A stretch of 64,000 bases of DNA, from NCBI GenBank assembly GCA_012522855.1, contig JAAYJQ010000003.1:186001-250000 (forward strand), read 5' to 3'. The notes beneath the pieces are model-generated. The model made no database searches. It saw nothing but the letters and a program-made list of their open reading frames with translations, and was not told where the DNA came from. Shown in pieces: positions 18,364 through 27,115 of the stretch. A program made the position numbers and the translations under genes. This stretch comes from Bacteroidales bacterium. GTDB lineage: Bacteria; Bacteroidota; Bacteroidia; Bacteroidales; UBA932. Numbering within the stretch: the first letter of the stretch is position 1; every line of letters begins with the position of its first letter.

Positions 18364-19338
18364 TTACCAACCAAGTACGTAGGCGAAAATCAGCGGAGCA
18401 ACGATGGTCGCGTCGGATTCAATGATGAACCGGGGGGTGGCGGGGGAGAGTTTGCCCCAGGTGATCTTCTCGTTCGGAACGGCTCCGGAATAGGAACCGT
18501 AGGACGTGGTGCTGTCGGAAATCTGGCAGAAGTATGCCCAGAGCGGCGTTCCCTTCCATCCGAGATCCTGTTCCATCATGGGAACCACGCAGATCGGGAA
18601 GTCGCCGGCCGTGCCGCCGCCGATCTGGAAGAAGCCGACCCCGGGTCCCTGTGAGTTGGCCTTGTACCACTCTACGAGGAACATCATCATTTCAATTCCC
18701 GTTTTCACCAGATGGGTCGGGAATTCTCCCCGGATGCAATGAGCCGTGAAAATGTTGCCGGTTGTGCAATCTTCCCAGGCTGGGCAGATGATCGGAATGT
18801 CTTTTTCGCAGGCTGCGAACACCCAACTGTCTTTCGGGTCGATCTCGTAATATTTCTCAAGCACGCCGCTGCGGAGGATCTGATAGATGTACTCATACGG
18901 GAAGTAACGTTTTCCTTCATTCTTCGCTTTCGTCCATACGTCCACCAGCGCTCCTTCGAGACGGCGGAACGCTTCTTCTTCGGGGATGCAGGTATCCGTC
19001 ACGCGGTTGTAGTGTTTCTTCAGCAGCTCGAGTTCCTGTTCGGGAGTGAGGTCTCTGTAATTCGGTACCCGGTAATAATGGGAATGGGCGACGAGGTTCA
19101 TGATGTCCTCTTCCAGGTTGTTGGCCGAGCAGCAGACGAATGAAAACTTGTCTTGACGGATCATTTCTGCGAGCGAGAGTCCGATTTCCGCTGTACTCAT
19201 TGCTCCCGCCATCGCCAAAAACATCTTTCCGCCTTTGTCCAACAGCTCGCAATAGGCCTTCGAGGCATCCACGATGCATGCTGAGTTGAAATGGCGGAAA
19301 TGATGCGTGATGAATTGTGAAACAGGTCCTTTTTCCAT
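18364..19338 (-). CDS. deoxyhypusine-synthase-like protein
   Basis: 324 residues of the deoxyhypusine synthase (DHS) superfamily, with NAD-binding Gly-rich segments (AMAGAMSTAEIG; QIGGGTAGD) and the C-terminal motif SGAVPNEKITWGKL. Lys296 in WGK aligns with the active-site Lys that forms the aminobutyl imine in eukaryotic DHS. Bacteria lack the eIF5A substrate, so a polyamine reaction (aminobutyl transfer to an amine, as in homospermidine formation) is the likely alternative. This is inference. It is divergent from lysA and followed by an AraC-type HTH gene. Confidence 0.85.
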   Translation of the reverse strand: MEKGPVSQFITHHFRHFNSACIVDASKAYCELLDKGGKMFLAMAGAMSTAEIGLSLAEMIRQDKFSFVCCSANNLEEDIMNLVAHSHYYRVPNYRDLTPEQELELLKKHYNRVTDTCIPEEEAFRRLEGALVDVWTKAKNEGKRYFPYEYIYQILRSGVLEKYYEIDPKDSWVFAACEKDIPIICPAWEDCTTGNIFTAHCIRGEFPTHLVKTGIEMMMFLVEWYKANSQGPGVGFFQIGGGTAGDFPICVVPMMEQDLGWKGTPLWAYFCQISDSTTSYGSYSGAVPNEKITWGKLSPATPRFIIESDATIVAPLIFAYVLGW

Positions 19339-19433
19339 TTTCTGTCAAGAATTAATGTTATTGTGTATCTGGTTTTTTAGCTTGTTTCCGGATTACTTTC
19401 CGAAATGGTATGCGAAATTAACAATTTTTAAAC

Positions 19434-19441
19434 TATTTTTG
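19434..19441 (+). promoter_or_regulatory. lysA -7 box
   Basis: TATTTTTG matches TAnnTTTG and would give a leader of about 60 nt, which contains the hairpin at 19461-19485. No clear -33 box. On the other strand a weaker TAATTTCG (19420-19413) with TTTG at 19445-19442 may serve the divergent DHS-like gene. Confidence 0.5.
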
Positions 19442-19460
19442 CAAACGTTGTATGGTATTG

Positions 19461-19485
19461 CCGGTCTCCGCCGTGCGGGGACCGG
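19461..19485 (+). promoter_or_regulatory. hairpin in the lysA leader
   Basis: CCGGTCTCC pairs with GGGGACCGG (9 bp including one G-U) around a 7-nt loop, 21 nt before the lysA ATG. No T-tract follows, so it is not a terminator. It is far too small for a lysine riboswitch. Confidence 0.4.
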
Positions 19486-19506
19486 GATTGACGAACATGT
19501 AATCAT

Positions 19507-20721
19507 ATGTTGAAAATCACTGACTTTCAGGCCCTCAAGAAAGTAGAAACTCCCTTCTACTACTACGACATCGACTTGTTCAACCAGACAGCCGACACAG
19601 CCGCGGCCATTTCCGCGGAGACCGGCATCCAGATCCACTATTCGGTCAAGGCCAATACCGACCGGCGACTCTTGGAAATTCTGAGTTCGAAAGGGTTCGG
19701 AGCGGATTGCGTGAGCGGGAACGAGGTGGAATTCGCGGTCGCCTGCGGCTTCAAGCCGGAGGACATCATGTTCGCGGGGGTCGGGAAAACGGACAAAGAG
19801 ATCTTCCAGGCGTTACAGATGGGGATCGGCTCCTTTACCGTCGAGTCTCTCGAGGAAATCGCCATTGTGGGGGAATATGCCGGAAGGCTGGGCAGACGGG
19901 TGAACATCTCGCTCCGGATCAATCCAAATATCGATCCCCATACCCACCAGTACGTCACGACGGGACTCTACGAGGACAAGTTCGGCATCTCCGACATCAG
20001 CTTCGATGCCGCTATGGAAACCATGAGACGTTATCCCCTCATTGACTTCTACGGCTTGCAGTTCCACATCGGATCCCAAATTATGGAGGTAGAGGATGTC
20101 TTTGCCATGGTATGCCGGAAGGCCAACCAGATTGTCTCGCTGTTCGAATCCAAGGGGTTGGTGGTGAACAACATTGATTTGGGGGGAGGATTGGGTGTCG
20201 ATTATGATGATCCCGACGGCCATCCGATCCCCGACTTCGATGTCTGGCTGAGAACGATCAAAAAGCACCTGGTCCATCGTCCGGACCAACGGTTGCATGT
20301 AGAGCCCGGTCGCGCCATGGTGGCGCAGTGCGGTTCCCTCATTACGCGCGTCCTCTATGTAAAAAAGGGGGAGAACCGTCGTTTCCTCATGGTGGATGCC
20401 GGGATGAACGACCTGATCCGTCCCGCTTTGTATGGCGCCTACCACAAGATCGAGAATCTGACTGCATACTACGAAGACGAAAACAAACGCAAAGGCCGCG
20501 TTTACGACGTGGTCGGCCCGGTTTGTGAGTCCGCGGACACGTTCGGCACGCAGCGGGTTCTGGTCAAGAGCTATCGCGGGGACCTGATCGCCATCCGTTC
20601 CGCCGGCGCCTACGGTCAGGTCATGGCCTCGCACTACAACATGCGTCCCTTCGCTCCGGCCGTTTATTCCGATCGGATCTCGGAGGGACCGCGCCGGAAA
20701 GATTACTTCGCGCAGCAGTAG
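19507..20721 (+). CDS. lysA: diaminopimelate decarboxylase
   Basis: 404 residues of the fold-III PLP decarboxylase family. The PLP-binding Lys is in IHYSVKANTDRRLL, the glycine loop in NIDLGGGLGVDY, and the substrate Arg/Glu region in LHVEPGRAMV. The catalytic Cys from the partner subunit is in GPVCESADTFG. It converts meso-diaminopimelate to lysine, the last step of the pathway. No aspartokinase or other lysine gene is adjacent, so it stands alone between the DHS-like gene and ffh. Confidence 0.95.
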   Translation: MLKITDFQALKKVETPFYYYDIDLFNQTADTAAAISAETGIQIHYSVKANTDRRLLEILSSKGFGADCVSGNEVEFAVACGFKPEDIMFAGVGKTDKEIFQALQMGIGSFTVESLEEIAIVGEYAGRLGRRVNISLRINPNIDPHTHQYVTTGLYEDKFGISDISFDAAMETMRRYPLIDFYGLQFHIGSQIMEVEDVFAMVCRKANQIVSLFESKGLVVNNIDLGGGLGVDYDDPDGHPIPDFDVWLRTIKKHLVHRPDQRLHVEPGRAMVAQCGSLITRVLYVKKGENRRFLMVDAGMNDLIRPALYGAYHKIENLTAYYEDENKRKGRVYDVVGPVCESADTFGTQRVLVKSYRGDLIAIRSAGAYGQVMASHYNMRPFAPAVYSDRISEGPRRKDYFAQQ

Positions 20722-20759
20722 TTTCGGACGCGTAACCCCGGAATGCGGAAATAAAATTG

Positions 20760-20767
20760 TATATTTG
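20760..20767 (+). promoter_or_regulatory. ffh -7 box
   Basis: TATATTTG lies 21 nt before the ffh ATG. No -33 TTG is found at the expected spacing. Confidence 0.5.
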
Positions 20768-20788
20768 TAGTTCTAACATTCATGGAAT

Positions 20789-22114
20789 ATGTTTGAGAAC
20801 CTGCAAGAGAGACTGGAACGGTCCTTCAAGATCCTGAGGGGCGAGGGAAAGATCACCGAAATCAATATCTCCGCAACGCTGAAAGACATCCGCCGCGCCC
20901 TGCTGGACGCCGACGTGAGCTTCCGCGTGGCGAAGGATTTCTGCGACAAAGTCAAGGAAAAGGCGATGGGGCAGAATGTGCTGACGGCCGTGAAGCCCCA
21001 GCAGATGATGGTGAAGATCGTCCATGACGAATTGACCGATTTCATGGGTGGCCAGTCGCAGGAAATCCGCGTGAAAGGCACGCCGGGAATCGTGCTGGTA
21101 GCCGGACTGAACGGTTCCGGCAAGACCACCTTCGCCGCCAAATTGGCTCACTACCTTAAGAGCAAGAAGGGAATGAAAGTGCTGCTGGCAGCCTGCGATA
21201 CGTTCCGTCCCGCGGCAATCGAGCAGCTCCAAGTGCTCGGCGCTCAGATCGACGTTCCTGTTTACACCGAGGAAGGGGTGAAAGACAACATCGCCATTGC
21301 CCGTCGCGCCATCACTAAGGCACGCGCGGAAGGTTATTCCGTCGTGATCATCGACACGGCCGGCCGGCTCGCTGTTGATCAGGAATTGATGGACGAGATC
21401 TCCGCCTTGCGCAAGGCAGTGCAGCCGACGGAATCCCTTTTCGTCGTGGATGCGATGACGGGCCAGGACGCGGTGGAGACTGCGAAAATCTTCAACGAAC
21501 GCCTGGACTTCGACGGCGTCGTGTTGACCAAGATGGACGGAGATACCCGCGGCGGCGCCGCCCTGTCCATCAAATATGTCACCGGCAAGCCGATCAAGTT
21601 CATTTCATCCGGGGAAAAGGTGGAGACGCTCGACGTGTTCCATCCGGAACGGATCGCAGACCGGATTCTCGGTATGGGCGACGTGGTTTCCCTTGTGGAA
21701 AAAGCCCAGGAGCAGTTCGATGAAAAACAGGCTCGCGAGACTCGCAAGAAACTGGCCAAGAACCAGTTCGGCCTCATGGACTTCTACAATCAGATCCAGC
21801 AGATCAAAAAGATGGGCAATATCAAAGATCTGGCCGGCATGCTGCCCGGAGTCGGCAAGCTGATCAAGGACGTGGACATCAACAACGATCAGGCATTCAA
21901 GGGTATCGAGGCCATCATCATGTCGATGACGCCGGAGGAACGGGACAATCCTCAAATCATCAACGGAAGCCGCCGCAAGCGGATCGCAGAGGGCAGCGGC
22001 ACGAAGGTGGCCGAGGTCAACCGGCTTCTGAAACAGTTCGAGGGAACCCGTAGCATGATGAAGAGCGCCGTGACGGGCAATCTCGCGCAACGTCTCGCAG
22101 GCATGCGCCGTTAG
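20789..22114 (+). CDS. ffh: signal recognition particle protein Ffh (SRP54)
   Basis: 441 residues. N domain 1-85; GTPase G domain about 95-295 with GLNGSGKTTFAAKLA (P-loop), DTAGRLAVDQELMDE and TKMDGDTRGGAAL; Met-rich M domain about 320-441 with GLMDFYNQIQQIKKMG, ending in GMRR. It binds signal sequences and 4.5S RNA and delivers ribosomes to FtsY. Standard length and full motif set. Confidence 0.97.
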   Translation: MFENLQERLERSFKILRGEGKITEINISATLKDIRRALLDADVSFRVAKDFCDKVKEKAMGQNVLTAVKPQQMMVKIVHDELTDFMGGQSQEIRVKGTPGIVLVAGLNGSGKTTFAAKLAHYLKSKKGMKVLLAACDTFRPAAIEQLQVLGAQIDVPVYTEEGVKDNIAIARRAITKARAEGYSVVIIDTAGRLAVDQELMDEISALRKAVQPTESLFVVDAMTGQDAVETAKIFNERLDFDGVVLTKMDGDTRGGAALSIKYVTGKPIKFISSGEKVETLDVFHPERIADRILGMGDVVSLVEKAQEQFDEKQARETRKKLAKNQFGLMDFYNQIQQIKKMGNIKDLAGMLPGVGKLIKDVDINNDQAFKGIEAIIMSMTPEERDNPQIINGSRRKRIAEGSGTKVAEVNRLLKQFEGTRSMMKSAVTGNLAQRLAGMRR

Positions 22115-22131
22115 GGAACACCCATTTTTAT

Positions 22132-23007
22132 TCAGGGCTGCGGATGCAGCGGTCTGTGCCGCGCTTGCCGGGCTGCCCGCGCGGCAACGGCAAGTGACGG
22201 ATGGTCCGACTCAGGAACCGCGAAATCGACGAAGCGGGACCAGAGGTAATCCACCGTCTGGGCGGAAGGGTGGACCATATCCTCGGCATAGAAACGGTAA
22301 TCCCGCAGTTCGTCCATCACGATTTCGTAAGCAGGAAAATAGTCGCACCGCTCCGGAAACGCTTCGCATAGCGCTTCAGCGGCTATCAACAACGTGCTCT
22401 TGCTGAGCTGGTTGCCGTGCGCCCCGTCCGCCGTGTGCCGGACGGGGGAGACCGTTATGATGAATTTCTTGGAATGCTTCCGCGCAAGACTGAGCAGCAG
22501 GGTCGCCGTCTCGTGGATGGTCAGCCGCTTGCGGCGGAATTCCCGTTCATCCCGCTTCAGACAGTTGGAGACCACTTCACCTGTCCGAAGATGCTCATGG
22601 CACCAGGCCGTTCCGAGCGTGAGAATCACCTTGTCACACGACCGCCAGAATGCTGCGGCGGCAGAAAAGGCCGTGTTCGCTGTTTCCAGGAATTCCGCGG
22701 CGGAGGGACGGGAAAAAGAGGTGTGGTGGAAGAAGGAGCAAATTCTTCCCGAACCGGCTCCCATTTCGACACATTCGTCTTCGGAGAAAGGTACGTCCGA
22801 GGCAAGACGGGCGATCGAATTGTACAGGGAAACAGGATTATACAGGGTTCCGAAGGGGTTCACGCACACGTTGAATCCGAGCGCTTGCATGCGGCTTCCC
22901 AGATTGTCGGCGAAGCAACTTCCCAATACCAGCGTCCGGTCGTTCAGCCCGATCGGGACGCGGCTTCTCCCCGCTTCCACGGGGGTAAGTAGTTTCAAGC
23001 TTGACAT
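22132..23007 (-). CDS. GSCFA-domain (SGNH-hydrolase-like) protein
   Basis: 291 residues. The family-defining GSCFADNLG sits near the N-terminus (about 29-37), where SGNH hydrolases carry the nucleophile Ser block. A C-terminal AEDMVHPSAQ supplies the Asp-x-x-His pair. The segment FIITVSPVRHTADGAHGNQLSK is also conserved in the family. No signal peptide is seen. An esterase or acetyl-transfer activity follows from the fold but the substrate is unknown. It converges with ffh (17 bp apart) and diverges from the outer-membrane protein gene. Confidence 0.88.
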   Translation of the reverse strand: MSSLKLLTPVEAGRSRVPIGLNDRTLVLGSCFADNLGSRMQALGFNVCVNPFGTLYNPVSLYNSIARLASDVPFSEDECVEMGAGSGRICSFFHHTSFSRPSAAEFLETANTAFSAAAAFWRSCDKVILTLGTAWCHEHLRTGEVVSNCLKRDEREFRRKRLTIHETATLLLSLARKHSKKFIITVSPVRHTADGAHGNQLSKSTLLIAAEALCEAFPERCDYFPAYEIVMDELRDYRFYAEDMVHPSAQTVDYLWSRFVDFAVPESDHPSLAVAARAARQARHRPLHPQP

Positions 23008-23031
23008 CGCACGAAATTACGAAATAATCCG

Positions 23032-23039
23032 TAATTTTG
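23032..23039 (+). promoter_or_regulatory. -7 box of the outer-membrane protein/5'-nucleotidase unit
   Basis: TAATTTTG, perfect TAnnTTTG, 15 nt before the ATG at 23055. It also rules out the upstream TTG at 23037 as a start, since that lies inside the box. Confidence 0.5.
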
Positions 23040-23054
23040 TCAACCCGAATTCTG

Positions 23055-24317
23055 ATGACGATGAAATATTCTGCCCTTGTAACCTCACTTCTCCTTTTGC
23101 TCGCTGCCCTGCCTGCCGGTGCGCAGCAAGGGGAGCAAGTCCGATTCGCCTACGACATTGATTTTGAGTTTTTATTCGACAACCGCGAGTCCGACGCAGG
23201 CGGGAACGCCTTCATTCCCTCCAAAACGTTTTTCACCGCCCGTCTGACCCCGTCTTTCGGGGTGGATGTCCGGCAGGGCTGCCGGATGGACCATCGGTTC
23301 ATGTTCGGGATCGATGCCGTCAAAAATCTCGGGGATAACCTTCCCGATGCCGACGCGAGCGCCGAGAGCAGGAAACCGTTCAAGGAATTCACCATGTACT
23401 ACCGGCTGCGCGCGCAAGTTGGGGCTACCCGCTTCGAAGGCTACGCCGGCATTTTCCCGCGGTACTTCGCGGGGACGGGCCTTTACCGGGTGAAATCCGC
23501 CCCGAGGGCCGCATATTCGGATTTTACCGACTACCGTCCGTACGGCGGCGTCTTTCTTTCGGAAGAAAAGATTTTTATGGACAACAACTTGGACGGGATG
23601 TTGCTGAAGGCGATCCGGCCCCGGTCCTACTACGAGGTCGGAATCGACTGGATGGGAATGATCGCTGACAAGCGTCGCGAGCGTTTCGAGTGCTTTTCGA
23701 CAGGACGTTCCGATGTGCTGAACTGGCTCCGCCTGGGCTGGACGGCATCGTTGTACCACTATGCGAATTCCGCTACCGTGAAAGGGGTCGTGGACAATTA
23801 TTTGCTGGAACCCTTCCTGCAGTTCAGGCTCGAACGAGCGCTCGGGTTTCAGGAAATGGCCCTCCGGCTCAGTTGGGTCCAGCGTTTCAACCGCGATCGG
23901 CGCCTGAATGTGGGCTGGGATCTGACGGGGGGAGGACTGGTGACCTTGGACGTCCGGAAATGGAATCTCGGAATCCACAATGAGACCTATTACGGTGCCG
24001 GGTTGATGCCCTATTATTTTGACCGTGACGACGGCGACAACCAGTATGGGAGCGATCTGTATTTCGGCAATCCTTTTTTCCGGATCCACAAAGATCCCGG
24101 GACACCCTGGTATCAGATCGGCGGGTACAATCGTCTGATGCTGTACTATCAGCCGTATGTCTCCGACCTGCTCGACCTCCGGATCGCCGCGATCTTCCAT
24201 TATTCGGACAGCGCGACGCCGGGAATCGACCTCTCCTTCCAGGGCTGGCAGCAGATGTTCACCCTGATCTTCCATCTGGATTCGTCGCGGACACGCCGGG
24301 TCTCCAAATCCTTTTAG
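23055..24317 (+). CDS. predicted outer-membrane beta-barrel protein, function unknown
   Basis: About 420 residues with a clear signal peptide (ALVTSLLLLLAALPAGAQQ). Many alternating hydrophobic/aromatic strands follow (FTMYYRLRAQVGATRFEGYAG, LRLGWTASLYHY, MALRLSWVQRFN, GGYNRLMLYYQPYV), and the protein ends in an aromatic residue (KSF), as outer-membrane barrels often do. I do not recognise a named family. Its stop overlaps the region of the next gene's start, a 5'-nucleotidase-like lipoprotein, so the two should be expressed together. The start could be 23055 or 23061. Confidence 0.7.
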   Translation: MTMKYSALVTSLLLLLAALPAGAQQGEQVRFAYDIDFEFLFDNRESDAGGNAFIPSKTFFTARLTPSFGVDVRQGCRMDHRFMFGIDAVKNLGDNLPDADASAESRKPFKEFTMYYRLRAQVGATRFEGYAGIFPRYFAGTGLYRVKSAPRAAYSDFTDYRPYGGVFLSEEKIFMDNNLDGMLLKAIRPRSYYEVGIDWMGMIADKRRERFECFSTGRSDVLNWLRLGWTASLYHYANSATVKGVVDNYLLEPFLQFRLERALGFQEMALRLSWVQRFNRDRRLNVGWDLTGGGLVTLDVRKWNLGIHNETYYGAGLMPYYFDRDDGDNQYGSDLYFGNPFFRIHKDPGTPWYQIGGYNRLMLYYQPYVSDLLDLRIAAIFHYSDSATPGIDLSFQGWQQMFTLIFHLDSSRTRRVSKSF

Positions 24318-24319
24318 TG

Positions 24320-26071
24320 ATGGTGAAAACCTGTCTGCTTCCGATTTCTATCCTGTTCGGATTGTTTTTCTCTTCCTGCGGCGGTCCGCAGGACGGAACC
24401 TATTCTTTCGAGATCTTGTCCACCAACGACCTGCACGGCACCTTCTTTGATTCGACCTATGTGGGGAAGCGGATCAAGAAATCGTTGTACGCTGTCAAAT
24501 GGACCGTGGACAGCGTGCGGACCGCAGCGGGCAGGGAGCATGTAATCCTCCTGGATGGAGGCGACATCCTTCAGGGGGACAACGCTGCCTATTATTTCAA
24601 TTACGTGGACACCCTGTCGCCGCATGTCTTTCCGCGCATGGCCGCATATCTGGGCTACGATGCCGTTACTGTCGGAAACCATGATATCGAGACGGGGCAT
24701 TCGGTGTACGACCGCGTCGCAAAGGAGTTGAATGCGGAGGGCATTCCTTTTCTGGCCGGAAATGCCTTCCGGACGGACAATGGAAAAACCTATTTTCCGG
24801 GCTGGAAATTGATTAAGCGGAAGGGGATCCGGATCCTGGTTCTGGGATACACCAATCCGAACGTGAAGAACTGGCTTGCGGAAAATCTCTGGAGCGGCAT
24901 GACCTTCCAGAGCCTGCTGCCCCTGGTCCAACAGGACGTGGATCGTCTTCGCGCGCGCTTGAAACCCCATCTGGTGATTGTGTCCGTCCATTCCGGAACC
25001 GGTGAAGGAGATGGAAAATCGCTGGAAAACCAAGGGATGGATCTGTACCGGACTTTGCGCGGCGTGGATTTTCTGTTTTGCGCCCACGACCATCAGCCGG
25101 TGGTTTTCCGCAGCGATACCCTCTGCCTCATCAATGCCGGCAGTCACTGCCGGTTTGTCGGACACGGGGCCATCTGCCTGACCTTCCGGAGGGGTGAAGT
25201 CCTGGAACGCCGGCTGAAGGCCGGTTTGATCCCTGTGGACGATGCCCGGATCGATACGACGATGGCCGCGAAGTTTCACGCGGATTACCGTGCGGTCCGG
25301 ACATTCACGACAACCCCGGTCGGGGAGCTGAAAACCGAACTCAGGACGCGGGACGCCTATGCGGGGATGTGCGACTACATCAATCTCATTCACAGCCTCT
25401 CTCTGTCCTGCGCGCCTGCCCGGCTGTCCATCGCCGCTCCGTTGACATATGACGGGACGGTGAAGCCCGGAACCGTGCTGTACAATGACTTGTTCACCAT
25501 CTATCCCTTCGAGAACCAACTCTATGTAGTCGAGATGACCGGTTCGGAAGTCAAGCGCTACCTGGAAATTTCCTATGAGGATTGGATCCGGACCTATCCC
25601 AATCCGGAAGGGCGGATACTGAAGATCCAGCCGTACACGAATCGGATGACGGGGCGGAAAGGGTGGTCTTTCGTCAACCGTTCCTACAACTTCGATTCGG
25701 TCGGAGGACTCGTCTACACGGTCGATGTTACGAAGCCCTTCGGAGAGCGGGTGCGGATTGCCTCGCTTGCCGGGGGGAAGCCCTTTTTCCCGGAGGCGAA
25801 CTATCCTGTCGCCATGACGTCCTACCGTGCGAGCGGCGGGGGTGGACTCCTGAAGAAGGCCGGGGTGGACACCGACAAGATCGAGGAGCGGGTGCTCGTT
25901 GCTTATCCTGAAATCCGTGACCTCCTGTATGACTACATCAAGGCGCGCGGAGCGATTGATCATCGGGAAATCGGAGACACGACAAAGATCGGGCGCTGGT
26001 CCTTCGAACCCGCTTCCATAGCGGAACCCGCCCTGGAGAAAGATCTGAAATTGCTGTTCGGCGACTACTAG
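24320..26071 (+). CDS. 5'-nucleotidase/2',3'-cyclic phosphodiesterase family lipoprotein
   Basis: 583 residues. Lipoprotein signal with FFSSCGGP. Metallophosphoesterase domain about 30-290: STNDLHGTFF (Asp-x-His), LLDGGDILQGD, TVGNHDIETG (Gly-Asn-His-Asp), VSVHSGTGE and CAHDHQP (His-x-His), so all metal ligands are present. The 5'-nucleotidase C-terminal domain is about 315-560, including PFENQLYVVEMTGSEVKRYLE. It should release phosphate and nucleosides from nucleotides outside the cytoplasm. The start is the ATG two bases after the upstream TAG; a GTG one codon earlier overlaps that stop. Its TAG shares CTAG with the convergent AraC gene. Confidence 0.9.
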   Translation: MVKTCLLPISILFGLFFSSCGGPQDGTYSFEILSTNDLHGTFFDSTYVGKRIKKSLYAVKWTVDSVRTAAGREHVILLDGGDILQGDNAAYYFNYVDTLSPHVFPRMAAYLGYDAVTVGNHDIETGHSVYDRVAKELNAEGIPFLAGNAFRTDNGKTYFPGWKLIKRKGIRILVLGYTNPNVKNWLAENLWSGMTFQSLLPLVQQDVDRLRARLKPHLVIVSVHSGTGEGDGKSLENQGMDLYRTLRGVDFLFCAHDHQPVVFRSDTLCLINAGSHCRFVGHGAICLTFRRGEVLERRLKAGLIPVDDARIDTTMAAKFHADYRAVRTFTTTPVGELKTELRTRDAYAGMCDYINLIHSLSLSCAPARLSIAAPLTYDGTVKPGTVLYNDLFTIYPFENQLYVVEMTGSEVKRYLEISYEDWIRTYPNPEGRILKIQPYTNRMTGRKGWSFVNRSYNFDSVGGLVYTVDVTKPFGERVRIASLAGGKPFFPEANYPVAMTSYRASGGGGLLKKAGVDTDKIEERVLVAYPEIRDLLYDYIKARGAIDHREIGDTTKIGRWSFEPASIAEPALEKDLKLLFGDY

Positions 26072-26964
26072 AGCCTGCCCCCCTGGGTTATGGTCCGGTA
26101 TTCCGCCGGCGTCTGTCCGGTCATGCGCTTGAATGCCGTGAAGAAATAGTCGTGGTTGTTGTACCCCAGGTTGAAGGCGATTTCCTTGATGCTGAGCGAG
26201 GTGTTCGTCAGCATCTCCTTGGCGCGGCTCATCCGGACTTCTTTGATGTACCGCGCCGGTGAGAAACCGGTGTATTCCTTAAAAGTCTTCCGGAAAGAGG
26301 AGTAGCTCAAGCATAGTTTCGAGGCCACCTCTTCCGGCGTAAGGGTCATGTAGTCGTTGTTGATCATGACTTTTGCCTGGCTGATCTTCGTGGCGGCGTC
26401 GGATCCCCGGAACTGGATGTTTTTATCATAGTAATAGGCAAGGCTGAGCAGCCGGTCCACGATGCCGCAGAGCACTTGCTGAAAGCAGGATTCCTGCTCT
26501 TCGGCCGCGGCGATCGCTTTGTGGTACAGGGACACGATCTGTTCCTGGATTGAAACGGAAAAGACGGGTTTTTCCTTGCTGAAAAAACCTTTGTCCACGA
26601 GATTATCGATAAGCGGACCCTTAAAGCCGATCCAGTACTCTTTCCAACCGGTCTGCTTATCCGGGAAATACGTGTGCCATTCGCCCGGAAACAGGAGAAA
26701 CATCATGCCTGCTTCAATCGGAACATATTTCCCTTTTCCGAGGGAAGCGGAGGAAAATTTTCCTTTCCCGTTCGTGATGTACAGCAGTTGGTATTCGTTC
26801 AGAACCCGTCCATTCCGGGCAGTGAATATGTACCGTGAGGGATGGTTTTTCGGCGGGTATTCCATCCCGGGAGCAATCTCCTGAAAGCCCACGGAATTGA
26901 TGGCGGCTCCCCAATCCAAATCGACGGGATTGACCACTAGATATTTCAGATGGATGGAAGTCAT
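26068..26964 (-). CDS. AraC-family transcriptional regulator
   Basis: 298 residues: an N-terminal cupin-like sensor (about 20-175, with VPIEAGMMFLLFPGEWHTY) and a C-terminal pair of HTH motifs (about 195-292: VASKLCLSYSSFRKTFKEYTG; IKEIAFNLGYNNHDYFFTAFK). It is divergent from rhaA across 151 bp. AraC-type proteins that sense L-rhamnose commonly control rha genes in Bacteroides, so RhaR-like control is plausible but unproven. The -7 box ends 4 nt before the ATG. Confidence 0.85.
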   Translation of the reverse strand: MTSIHLKYLVVNPVDLDWGAAINSVGFQEIAPGMEYPPKNHPSRYIFTARNGRVLNEYQLLYITNGKGKFSSASLGKGKYVPIEAGMMFLLFPGEWHTYFPDKQTGWKEYWIGFKGPLIDNLVDKGFFSKEKPVFSVSIQEQIVSLYHKAIAAAEEQESCFQQVLCGIVDRLLSLAYYYDKNIQFRGSDAATKISQAKVMINNDYMTLTPEEVASKLCLSYSSFRKTFKEYTGFSPARYIKEVRMSRAKEMLTNTSLSIKEIAFNLGYNNHDYFFTAFKRMTGQTPAEYRTITQGGRL

Positions 26965-26968
26965 ATCT

Positions 26969-26976
26969 CAAATATA
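26969..26976 (-). promoter_or_regulatory. -7 box of the AraC regulator gene, 4 nt from the ATG
   Basis: Minus-strand TATATTTG (26976-26969). Only four bases separate it from the start codon at 26964, implying a transcript that begins at or within a few bases of the ATG. Confidence 0.5.
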
Positions 26977-27043
26977 CGAATTAATTTAAAAAGCAGAAAT
27001 CCAAGTCGGAATGTCAGAATGCCAAGCACCATTCGTATTATAA

Positions 27044-27058
27044 TTGTTAAATTAGCAA
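27044..27058. promoter_or_regulatory. imperfect palindrome in the araC-rhaA intergenic region
   Basis: TTGTTAAATTAGCAA is a 15-bp near-palindrome with one G-T mismatch pair, 57 bp before the rhaA ATG. An 8-bp perfect palindrome ATTCGAAT follows at 27061-27068. Either could be a regulator site. No TAnnTTTG box was found for rhaA, which would fit an activator-dependent promoter. Confidence 0.3.
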
Positions 27059-27115
27059 CGATTCGAATTGCCGGACAGCAATGGCCGCAATCTCTTGACA
27101 TTTTATTTCCACAGT

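Noticed and set aside
19442..19506. Lysine riboswitch before lysA
   Set aside because: The leader is about 60 nt and lacks the five-helix lysine aptamer.
24314..25963. A 549-codon open frame antisense to the 5'-nucleotidase gene
   Set aside because: The sense strand encodes a complete lipoprotein with all metal ligands; the antisense product shows no motif.
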